Assembly: GCA_016932715.1 (NCBI GenBank) | Contig: JAFGCG010000028.1 | Coordinates: forward strand, 1-64,000 | Source of the DNA: Anaerolineales bacterium | Lineage (GTDB): Bacteria > Chloroflexota > Anaerolineae > Anaerolineales > Villigracilaceae | Direction: 5' to 3' | Length of the DNA stretch: 64,000 bases | Shown here: positions 55,013-61,760 of the stretch, piece after piece | Layout of the letters: each line of letters begins with the position of its first letter | How positions within the stretch are numbered: position 1 is the first letter of the stretch | Program-made: the position numbers and the translations under genes | The notes under the pieces: model-generated | Seen by the model: only the letters and a program-made list of their open reading frames with translations | Database searches by the model: none | Told to the model about the DNA's origin: nothing

Positions 55013-55026
55013 AGGTATTGGGCGGT

Positions 55027-55054
55027 ATTCTACTACCCTTGCGAAATATGTCAA
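55027..55054 (-). promoter_or_regulatory. Promoter of the lysine operon
   Basis: Minus strand: TTGACA (plus 55049-55054), spacer TATTTCGCAAGGGTAG, then TAGAAT (55027-55032). Near-identical to the arginine-operon promoter. Confidence 0.8.
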
Positions 55055-55202
55055 TAGTTTTAAGGGCACCAATTTGAAAAATTTGTCAGACAGAAAAAGC
55101 GCGAGGGACTCGACATGGTGGTCGCTCCCTCACTTGACAAGGCGATAATCATCCACGGAGCCATCTTTATGAACCACCTGGTGGTAAATATATCCGCCGA
55201 TG

Positions 55203-55430
55203 TCAGCCTGAACTGTTCAACAGATGGACTTCACATTCCATGCCGGCGCGTATGAGATGAGACTCAACCAGTTCGCGATCATGCTGCTCGAACCGCAGAG
55301 CAATGCCACAGTCGCTGGAGAGCTCGCGCGGTGTGGGGATCAATTTGACGTCCAACCCCGCTTTTTGCAGGATCTTCTCTGCACGCAATGCGGATGAGGT
55401 TGTGTGGAACAGGACAACGCCCTGGCTCAT
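55203..55430 (-). CDS. DUF3343 small protein (putative Se/S carrier-like)
   Basis: A 75-residue protein: VVLFHTTSSALRAEKILQKAG, then PRELSSDCGIALRFE, the DUF3343 pattern with one conserved cysteine. The family is regularly found with YedE, YedF and a cysteine desulfurase in selenium-related clusters and is suspected to carry sulfur or selenium. The start overlaps the cysteine desulfurase stop (ATGA). Confidence 0.85.
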   Translation of the reverse strand: MSQGVVLFHTTSSALRAEKILQKAGLDVKLIPTPRELSSDCGIALRFEQHDRELVESHLIRAGMECEVHLLNSSG

Positions 55431-56575
55431 GAGGCTGCGATCCTTTCCAGCGCGCGGATTGTGGCGTCGATTTCAGTAAGCGTGGTCAGCGGACCGGGAG
55501 CGAAACGCACCGTGCCTTCTGGGAAGGTGCCGATGCTGCGGTGTGCAGCCGGAGCACAATGCAATCCCACGCGGCAAAAGATTTCATATTCATCGTCCAG
55601 CCGATAACCGATCTCAGAAACGCGTTTACCATCCAGGGTAAACGAGATCACAGCGGTGGACAGATTTGGATCATTCACTCCATACAAATGCAAGCCTTTG
55701 ATGTTTCCTAATCCTTCGCGCAGGCGCGTTGTCAATTCGATTTCGTGAGCGCGCAGTACATCCATTCCATACTCTTTCAACCAGTTGAGTCCCGCTCCCA
55801 GTCCGGCAATGCCCACGCCGTTGGGTGTGCCGCTTTCGTAGCGGTCTGGCAAATCGTCCGGCTGAATCTCAAACTCCGAGCGGCTGCCTGTGCCGCCGCG
55901 CACCAACGGATCAAGCTGCGATGGATCAAAGGAGTCAGCCAGCACAAGACCACCTGTGCCGGGCGGACCCTGCAATCCCTTGTGACCGGTAAATGCAAGC
56001 AGGTCGATGCCCATGTCGGTCATGTGGATCGGCAGAACACCTGCTGTTTGCGCGGCATCCACTAGGAGGAACGCACCAGCAGCGTGGGTCAGTTTGGCTA
56101 TCTCAAGGATCGGCGCGATGGTACCAGTCACATTGCTAGCATGGTTGATTGCTGCCAGCCGCGCACCAGCTCTCAGAACGTCCGCGCAGGCTGAGGCGTG
56201 GATCGAACCGTCTGATTCGGCTGGGATAACATCCACTTGCACCCCGCGCTTTTCCAACTCCCGCAAAGGACGCATGACCGCGTTGTGTTCCATCCCGCCT
56301 GTCACGACACGATCACCGGGATGGAGCAGTCCCTGCAAAACAGTGTTTAATGCATACGTGGCATTTTGCATGAACAGGATCCGTAGAGGATCAGAGATGC
56401 CAAAGAGTTCCGCTAACGACTCACGAGTGTCGTACACAATACGCCCAGCCGCGATGGACAAACGATGACCGGAACGCCCGGGGTTCCCCCCGGCGCGTTC
56501 CAGAAAATCGTTCATCGCTGCCAATACCTGCGGCGGTTTTGGATAGGAAGTAGCAGCGTGGTCGAGGTAGATCAT
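55427..56575 (-). CDS. Cysteine desulfurase family protein (class V aminotransferase)
   Basis: A 382-residue PLP enzyme resembling SufS/CsdB. It begins IYLDHAATSYPKPPQVL, has the PLP lysine in FTGHKGLQGPPGTGG and the catalytic cysteine in RVGLHCAPAAHRSIGT. It should liberate sulfur (or selenium from selenocysteine) as an enzyme-bound persulfide. The neighbours yedE, TusA-like and DUF3343 point to selenium or sulfur delivery rather than general Fe-S assembly. It overlaps the genes on both sides by 4 bases. Confidence 0.9.
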   Translation of the reverse strand: MIYLDHAATSYPKPPQVLAAMNDFLERAGGNPGRSGHRLSIAAGRIVYDTRESLAELFGISDPLRILFMQNATYALNTVLQGLLHPGDRVVTGGMEHNAVMRPLRELEKRGVQVDVIPAESDGSIHASACADVLRAGARLAAINHASNVTGTIAPILEIAKLTHAAGAFLLVDAAQTAGVLPIHMTDMGIDLLAFTGHKGLQGPPGTGGLVLADSFDPSQLDPLVRGGTGSRSEFEIQPDDLPDRYESGTPNGVGIAGLGAGLNWLKEYGMDVLRAHEIELTTRLREGLGNIKGLHLYGVNDPNLSTAVISFTLDGKRVSEIGYRLDDEYEIFCRVGLHCAPAAHRSIGTFPEGTVRFAPGPLTTLTEIDATIRALERIAAS

Positions 56576-56793
56576 TTTGTAAATGTGATGCGATAGGTCT
56601 CGTCATCAGCCTGTGTGACTTCGGCTTTCCAACCTATCTTATTTCCAGCGCGTTCGATGTTGGTACGGGATGTGAACGAATCGCTGAGGACGATCAATGT
56701 ACCGGAGCCAAGCGCAAGCAGTGCCTCGCGCGTCTGCATGGCAGGCTCGGGACAGGAAAGACCACGTACATCGAGGGTTTTGGTTTCCGTCAT
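56572..56793 (-). CDS. TusA-like sulfur carrier
   Basis: A 73-residue protein with LDVRGLSCPEPAMQTREAL, the TusA/SirA CPxP motif carrying the sulfur-accepting cysteine (Cys14). It corresponds to the N-terminal half of YedF. It lies 10 bases after yedE and overlaps the desulfurase, which is its likely sulfur donor. Confidence 0.9.
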   Translation of the reverse strand: MTETKTLDVRGLSCPEPAMQTREALLALGSGTLIVLSDSFTSRTNIERAGNKIGWKAEVTQADDETYRITFTK

Positions 56794-56803
56794 TTCAAAC
56801 TCC

Positions 56804-57910
56804 TTAGGCTGCGCGTGTTTCGCGCATGGTCAGCCCGATCACTGTCAGGACGATCAAGCCGATGATCACAGCCGAGGGTCCATACGCGCCTGGACCCGCC
56901 GGTGAACTGGCAAGACTAAAAGTATGCGCCACCCCTGCGCCAACGATCATGCCGAAGACAAATATCGTCGCATCACCGTCACCTTCGCCGCTCAGGAAAA
57001 CCTGACGGCCTGGGCATCCGCCCGCGAGCGTAAACGCCAGTCCAGCCAGGACCATGCCGCCAAAATTCCAGAGAAGATTTGTATGAGAAACAGGCTGTTC
57101 TGCAAACCCGGCTTTGAACTGACCCAACAGAAGATTGGTGACGAACGCCGCCGCGACCAGAGCCAGCACCCCGTTGAACAGGTGGGCATCGCGCAGGAGG
57201 ACAATATCCCGCAAGGCACCGACGGTGCAGAAGCGGCTGCGTTGAGCAAGAAAGCCGATCAGCAAGCCCACAAACAGCGCGACCAGAAGAGGCGCGTACT
57301 GACTGCCCGGTCCCTTCTCCGAGAAGAAGATGGGGCCAACGGGATTGCCGTCTGCATCGCGGCCGAAGAGCGGAGCGGCAAGGAGCAGGACCAACAGGAT
57401 GATGACGAAGACGGGCATGACCCAGCCGACCGCGGCGGAAGCGGGCCGGCTGCGCCCGAGGCTGAAGCCGCGTTTGAGGAAGACGATCCCCAGCCCGATC
57501 CCCGCGAACAAACCGAGGATGCCGGGAATGGCGTTCCAGTCGCCGCCACCGAGTCGCAGATACGCGCGCCACGGACAACCGAGAAAGACCAGCGCGCCAA
57601 TGACCGCAAACATACCGAGCAGGAAGCGGATCAGTGGGGACGAGCCACCGCGCGGTTTGAATTCGCGGAAGAGCAGCGCGGCAATCAGCGCGCCAAGCAC
57701 AAAGCCAATGATTTCCGGGCGGATGTATTGCACCGTGGCAGCACGATGAAAACCAAGCGCTCCGGCAATATCGCGGCTGAAACAGGCCACGCAGATCCCC
57801 ATGTTGCCGGGGTTGCCAAGTTTGACAAGGATGGGAGCCAGCACCCCGACCACGATGCCGGTCAGGATGGGTCCCCAGCGGGACGTGAGAAAGTTCGAGA
57901 GCAAACGCAT
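56804..57910 (-). CDS. yedE: YedE-type putative selenium transporter
   Basis: A 368-residue membrane protein with about ten hydrophobic helices in two related halves. Cysteine-bearing motifs are NMGICVACFSRD, VFLGCPWRAYLRLGGGDW, RSRFCTVGALRD and LAGGCPGRQVFLSGEGDGD, the set typical of YedE proteins associated with selenium metabolism. It heads a four-gene unit and has a long leader with a tiny ORF and a terminator-like hairpin. AAGGA precedes ATG 57910. Confidence 0.9.
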   Translation of the reverse strand: MRLLSNFLTSRWGPILTGIVVGVLAPILVKLGNPGNMGICVACFSRDIAGALGFHRAATVQYIRPEIIGFVLGALIAALLFREFKPRGGSSPLIRFLLGMFAVIGALVFLGCPWRAYLRLGGGDWNAIPGILGLFAGIGLGIVFLKRGFSLGRSRPASAAVGWVMPVFVIILLVLLLAAPLFGRDADGNPVGPIFFSEKGPGSQYAPLLVALFVGLLIGFLAQRSRFCTVGALRDIVLLRDAHLFNGVLALVAAAFVTNLLLGQFKAGFAEQPVSHTNLLWNFGGMVLAGLAFTLAGGCPGRQVFLSGEGDGDATIFVFGMIVGAGVAHTFSLASSPAGPGAYGPSAVIIGLIVLTVIGLTMRETRAA

Positions 57911-57934
57911 GATGAAGGTTCCTTGTTAAATAAA

Positions 57935-57966
57935 ATGAGTCTCCGCGCGCAAGGCTGGAGACTCAT
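57935..57966 (-). terminator. Terminator-like hairpin in the yedE leader
   Basis: Minus strand: ATGAGTCTCC, 12-base loop, GGAGACTCAT, then TTTATTT. It lies 25 bases upstream of yedE and could be the terminator of a regulated leader. Confidence 0.65.
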
Positions 57967-58062
57967 GCGGAACCCACAGGCTGTGAATCAAGCCAAGGGT
58001 GACACGGTCAACCTGCCGCGCGTCAGAGTCGGATGCGGCACGCGCATCCATGGACGACGGGC

Positions 58063-58089
58063 TCAACTGCGGCGGAACAGGTCCGGCAT
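58063..58089 (-). CDS. Eight-residue leader ORF upstream of yedE, UGA-terminated
   Basis: ATG 58089 is preceded by a near-perfect AAAGGAGGTGACGCG site. The ORF encodes MPDLFRRS, then TGA. After the TGA the same frame stays open for 24 codons. A hairpin GGATGCG-CGTGC-CGCATCC begins 14 bases beyond the TGA. The minus-strand TACAAT at plus 58123-58128 may be its -10 element. Translation of the short ORF is well supported by its binding site; its function is unknown. Confidence 0.6.
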   Translation of the reverse strand: MPDLFRRS

Positions 58090-58262
58090 CGCGTCACCTC
58101 CTTTCAGGGAATACATACTGCCATTGTAGGGAATGTACGTCAGAAACATAAGTGACAATCTTCACAAGTTTTTCATGGCAAGTTGCCCGCTGAATCAGCC
58201 GAACAACGATTTGCACCAGAGCGGAGACGATTTCGCCTTGGATCCCCCCGCAAGGCTCAATA

Positions 58263-59294
58263 TTATTCGGCTCCCGCCAACTCATTCAGCCTTCCGGCTA
58301 CCAGGTTCAAATAAGCCGTTTCGAATGCTGGCTGGTTACCTGCGTAACATACCTGAATCGAATACGGTCCATCTGCTGTCTCAAGGGTCTGGCCTGCCAG
58401 CGCCTGCGGCTCCTGGATCACATCGATCTGCGATTCACGCCAGGCTCCGAGCTGAGGATCGACAACCAGCGCGGCGACCGCTGCATCCCAGAGCGGGGTA
58501 GCCAGGAACTGCTTGTTCATCAATTGCCATATATGGATGAAGCGCACAAGTACACGCGAGGCTTTGCCGCGCGCCGCAGATCGCAAGGCTCGAACCGCGG
58601 CCCGGCTGAACAATAAGGGCGAGGAGCCGTGGACGTGCGTCACATCCAACGGTACTAGGGCAATCCGGACACCTGATTGAAAAACAAGCCTGGCAGCCAA
58701 GGGATCAGTATAGAAATTCCATTCCGCGACCGTGTTGGGATGACCAGGTATATCCTTGTGAATGGTACCGGGAACGGTGAATGCCCCCCCGCTCACGAAA
58801 ATCGTTTCAATGTGTTGGACTAATTCCGGATCAGCTTGAAGAGCCAGGGCTAGATTCGTCAAAGGTGCCAGGGCGACGAAGGTCACCGGGGCAGGACTCG
58901 CCAGGATTTGTTGTCGGATCAGTGTGGGAGCATCGCACGGGGCCCGCGGAGCTTTCTGCCTAGGGAGCAGGGGACGAGTGCCATAGTCCGTCAGGAGCCG
59001 CCAAATTGCCGGGAAGTCTGTACGCCCGGAGAGGGACTGAGCCGGGCCCCGAGCAAGAGGTATCTCCATCCGGCCCGCTAACGCCAACAGCCGAGCAGCA
59101 TTTTCCAGGCCGGGCTGGACGTGAACCACACCATTGGCGACCGTAACTGCGCGCACGTCCACTGCCGGATGCTGCAGGAGGAAGAGCAGCGCGACGTAAT
59201 CGTCGAAGGAAAGATCGGTATCGATCAGTATCGGGCGCCGATCAACGCTGACAGAAGAATTCAGTGGTGCAGGCAGAGTATCAGGAAGAGACAT
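58263..59294 (-). CDS. Nucleoside hydrolase family protein
   Basis: A 343-residue protein of the inosine-uridine nucleoside hydrolase fold. The N-terminal calcium-binding motif is ILIDTDLSFDDYVALLF (canonical DTDxGxDDxxAL; glycine is replaced here). Other family segments are VTFVALAPLTNLALAL, FVSGGAF and EWNFYTDPLAARLVF; the ligand near the C terminus is in TPLWDAAVAAL. Cleavage of the N-glycosidic bond of nucleosides is expected. It is monocistronic. Confidence 0.85.
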   Translation of the reverse strand: MSLPDTLPAPLNSSVSVDRRPILIDTDLSFDDYVALLFLLQHPAVDVRAVTVANGVVHVQPGLENAARLLALAGRMEIPLARGPAQSLSGRTDFPAIWRLLTDYGTRPLLPRQKAPRAPCDAPTLIRQQILASPAPVTFVALAPLTNLALALQADPELVQHIETIFVSGGAFTVPGTIHKDIPGHPNTVAEWNFYTDPLAARLVFQSGVRIALVPLDVTHVHGSSPLLFSRAAVRALRSAARGKASRVLVRFIHIWQLMNKQFLATPLWDAAVAALVVDPQLGAWRESQIDVIQEPQALAGQTLETADGPYSIQVCYAGNQPAFETAYLNLVAGRLNELAGAE

Positions 59295-59782
59295 AGGTCA
59301 CCAAATGAAACACGAATGCTAAAAGCTTACTTGCAATTTATGTGCCGAAGCCGCTTTGGCGAAACCGGCTGGAGCGTAGTGTACACCCGTTTTGACACGG
59401 CGAGTCCCACTGTCATGATCCTGGCATGGCGCCATAACATCTTGTTATCAATAATGGTCATCGCCTTACTCCTCACTTATTTTGCCGGAAAATATGCTCA
59501 TTGATGGGCACAATGTAGCAGCCTCTTTAGGGAACAAGGAAGTCTGCCACTCGGTTTTGCCGATCCGAACATGTACCGGGATCACTCCCCAACCATAGGT
59601 CACGAATCTTGATATTGCTTTCAGGTCGCGGCTCTGCTTCGCCGGAACGGTAACGAAGAACCATGGGGCGGGTCCCTTCCAGAATCAAATCTTGCCTTTG
59701 AACTCGATGTTCATTGGTACAGTATATCAAATGCCTAACGGCCTGCGTTACCCCTGGCGACACTGAATAGAGTGATCTATTA
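59295..59782. other. Gap without a well-supported gene
   Basis: A short plus-strand frame ending at 59504 encodes a hydrophobic stretch (NILLSIMVIALLLTYFAGKY) and could be a tiny membrane protein, but no ribosome binding site is visible. A minus-strand frame at 59527-59763 has no supporting feature. Confidence 0.35.
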
Positions 59783-59800
59783 ATTACCCATATGGGGAAT
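59783..59800. promoter_or_regulatory. Candidate operator 1 upstream of amt
   Basis: ATTACCCATATGGGGAAT, an 18-bp near-palindrome with core ACCC-N4-GGGG. Its spacing to operator 2 is 43 bases, about four DNA turns. Confidence 0.5.
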
Positions 59801-59825
59801 AGTATTACCGCCTTATATCTCTACA

Positions 59826-59843
59826 ATTACCCTAATGGGTCAT
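59826..59843. promoter_or_regulatory. Candidate operator 2 upstream of amt
   Basis: ATTACCCTAATGGGTCAT, sharing most positions with operator 1; 30 bases before the amt start. Confidence 0.5.
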
Positions 59844-59872
59844 TCAAAACTATCAGAGATAAGGAGCACCTC

Positions 59873-61096
59873 ATGAACGAGATCAATACTGGCGATACCG
59901 CCTGGGTCCTCATCGCCACAGCACTTGTGATGATGATGACGCCGGCACTGGCTTTCTTCTACGGTGGCATGGTCCGAAAGAAGAACCTTCTTTCGACCAT
60001 CAATTTGAGCTTCATCACAGTTGGCTTGATCAGCCTGCAGTGGGTACTCATTGGCTATACCCTGGCGTTTGGCACAAGTCAGGGCGGTCTGATCGGCGGC
60101 TTGAACTTCTTTGGGCTATCCAACGTAGGCGCCGAACCCAACGCGGATTATGCCGCCACCATTCCACATCTTGCTTTTTCAGCCTACCAGATGATGTTCG
60201 CCATCATTACGCCGGCCTTGATCACCGGAGCGTTTGTCGAACGGGTCCGCTTCAAAGCGTTCCTGGTCTTCACCGTTTTGTGGGCAACCTTTGTCTATGA
60301 CCCTGTGGCTCACTGGGTCTGGGGCGTGGGCGGCATCCTGCGCAGCATCGGTGCGCTGGACTTCGCCGGTGGGACGGTGGTGCACATCACAGCCGGCTTC
60401 TCGGCGCTGGCGTTTGCGATGGTGCTTGGGAAACGCAAATGGTTCGGGCAGGCTGTGATGGAGCCCAGCAATATTCCCCTCACCGTTCTGGGCGCGGGAC
60501 TGCTGTGGATGGGCTGGTTCGGCTTCAACGGAGGCAGCGCGCTGGCTGCCAACGGACTGGCGGTGAACGCATTGGTCACGACGAATACGGCGGCGGCCGC
60601 GGCGGCAGTGGTCTGGATGTTCCTCAGCTGGAAGGATAACAAGCCCAGCGTCCTCGGGATCGTGACCGGCGCGGTAGTGGGACTGGTTGCGATCACGCCC
60701 GCGGCGGGTTTCGTCACGCCGCTTTCCGCGATCGTGATCGGCGGACTGGCCGCTCCGGTCAGTTACTATGCCATCAAGCTGCGCCAAAGATGGGGGCTGG
60801 ATGAATCTCTGGATGTGTGGGCTTGTCACGGCATGGGCGGTACCTGGGGTGCTCTGGCGACTGGCTTGTTTGCGACCAAACTGGTCAACCCGGCCGGCGC
60901 CGACGGCTTGTTCTATGGCAACCCGAGTCAGTTCCTGATCCAGGCTCTTGCCGTCGTCGTCGCGATTGCATTCGCCTTCGCGGTGACATTTGTACTCGCC
61001 AAACTCATCCACCGCTGGCTGGGGTTGCGAGTCACTGAAAATGAGGAAGAAGTGGGGCTCGATATCAGCGAACACGGCGAACGAGCGTACGCCTAA
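59873..61096 (+). CDS. amt: Ammonium transporter
   Basis: A 407-residue Amt/Mep/Rh channel with eleven membrane helices expected. AFFYGGMVRKKNLLS, ITGAFVERVRFKAFL and the twin pore histidines (GGTVVHITAGFSALAF and VWACHGMGGTWGAL) are intact. ATG 59873 with AAGGAG upstream is chosen over a longer frame that would run through the operator sites. It is followed by glnK, the usual Amt partner that blocks the channel when nitrogen is plentiful. Confidence 0.96.
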   Translation: MNEINTGDTAWVLIATALVMMMTPALAFFYGGMVRKKNLLSTINLSFITVGLISLQWVLIGYTLAFGTSQGGLIGGLNFFGLSNVGAEPNADYAATIPHLAFSAYQMMFAIITPALITGAFVERVRFKAFLVFTVLWATFVYDPVAHWVWGVGGILRSIGALDFAGGTVVHITAGFSALAFAMVLGKRKWFGQAVMEPSNIPLTVLGAGLLWMGWFGFNGGSALAANGLAVNALVTTNTAAAAAAVVWMFLSWKDNKPSVLGIVTGAVVGLVAITPAAGFVTPLSAIVIGGLAAPVSYYAIKLRQRWGLDESLDVWACHGMGGTWGALATGLFATKLVNPAGADGLFYGNPSQFLIQALAVVVAIAFAFAVTFVLAKLIHRWLGLRVTENEEEVGLDISEHGERAYA

Positions 61097-61118
61097 CCTG
61101 GACAAAAGGAGAGATATC

Positions 61119-61532
61119 ATGACCAAGAAAATCGAAGCCATTTTCCGCGAAGAGAAACTTAATGTGGTCAAGGAAGCGCTCTATGAGATTGGGATTATCG
61201 GCATGAACGTGACGGAGGTGCGCGGCCACGGCCGCCAGGGCGGGATCGAACTGTCCGGACGAACCGGAAGCTACCGGGTGGATTTGTTGCCACGCGTCCA
61301 ACTCAATATCATCCTGAGCGATCGCAACGTGGAAAAAACCATTGAAACCATCCAGCAGGCCGCCCAGACCGGCAGCATCGGCGATGGGCTGATCTTCGTT
61401 TATCCCGTTGATGATGTCATCCGTATTCGTACGGGAGAACGCGGACACGATGCTCTCACTTATGAGGGTGATATCGATATGCTTGCAGAAGGCGGCGCAA
61501 AGGTGGAAGTACAAATGCAGGCTACGGACTAA
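61119..61532 (+). CDS. glnK: PII nitrogen regulatory protein with C-terminal extension
   Basis: A 137-residue PII protein, about 25 longer than usual. EAIFREEKLNVVKEAL, VRGHGRQGGIELSG and the T-loop SYRVDLLPRVQL are recognisable. Tyr52 aligns with the uridylylated Tyr51 of Escherichia coli PII. The position of Tyr46 is a glycine, and the lysine after GRQ is also glycine. The ATP-binding region is GDGLIFVYPVDDVIRIRTGE. The extra C-terminal tail is acidic (YEGDIDMLAEGGAKVEVQ). AAAGGAG precedes ATG 61119; a terminator follows. Confidence 0.93.
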   Translation: MTKKIEAIFREEKLNVVKEALYEIGIIGMNVTEVRGHGRQGGIELSGRTGSYRVDLLPRVQLNIILSDRNVEKTIETIQQAAQTGSIGDGLIFVYPVDDVIRIRTGERGHDALTYEGDIDMLAEGGAKVEVQMQATD

Positions 61533-61555
61533 GATCCGCTTCAATCTATCACACA

Positions 61556-61596
61556 GATGTACCCGGTTTGTACGTTGAACCGGATACATCTTTTTT
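61556..61596 (+). terminator. Terminator of amt-glnK
   Basis: GATGTACCCGGTT (61556-61568) pairs with AACCGGATACATC (61578-61590) with one wobble, then TTTTTT. Confidence 0.87.
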
Positions 61597-61607
61597 AATT
61601 TAAGTGC

Positions 61608-61619
61608 ACCCATTTGGGT
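61608..61619. promoter_or_regulatory. Candidate operator 3
   Basis: ACCCATTTGGGT, perfect ACCC-N4-GGGT core, in the spacer before the ArsB/NhaD-type gene. Confidence 0.4.
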
Positions 61620-61668
61620 GAGGGAATTTTCTGTATTCTTTGCGATGAAACACAAGTTTCTGTACAAG

Positions 61669-61686
61669 ATTCTCCATTGGGGTAAT
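61669..61686. promoter_or_regulatory. Candidate operator 4 (reverse orientation)
   Basis: The reverse complement reads ATTACCCCAATGGAGAAT, matching most positions of operators 1 and 2. Located 75 bases before the permease start; centre about 64 bases from operator 3. Confidence 0.45.
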
Positions 61687-61760
61687 AGGAATTTCGATGC
61701 GTTTCCATAAAATGAAAACCATATTGATCGTGTCAAATTCCAGGTGTTCTGAGGTACTTT

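Larger units (their letters stand above)
54841..55015 (-). promoter_or_regulatory. Lysine attenuator (alternative hairpins)
   Basis: Minus strand: segment 1 AAGCCCAAT (plus 54965-54973, leader codons 14-16) pairs with ATTGGGCTT (54936-54944), enclosing CAAC-TTCG-GTTG. GTTGTCGGA in the same hairpin (54945-54953) can instead pair with TCCGACAAC (54857-54865), which is part of the terminator. The two pairings exclude each other. Confidence 0.78.

Noticed and set aside
54480-55140. L-box riboswitch or T-box upstream of homocitrate synthase
   Set aside because: I looked for the T-box sequence (TGGNACCGCG-like) on the minus strand and did not find it; no L-box core was recognised. The leader-peptide model explains the hairpins better.
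55137-55222. Minus-strand frame encoding ADIGGYIYHQVVHKDGSVDD and a few more residues
   Set aside because: Looks coding, but has no start codon and begins inside the DUF3343 end in another frame; possibly a decayed gene tail, too short to call.
58049-58051. Second leader ORF start in the yedE leader (MDARAASD...)
   Set aside because: The frame stays open to the terminator-like hairpin, but no ribosome binding site precedes it; random opening cannot be excluded.
59121-59504. Plus-strand frame antisense to the nucleoside hydrolase start
   Set aside because: Only its last part lies outside the real gene; the hydrophobic tail is suggestive but has no ribosome binding site.
59527-59763. Minus-strand frame upstream of amt
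   Set aside because: No family resemblance, no ribosome binding site, low-complexity charge pattern.
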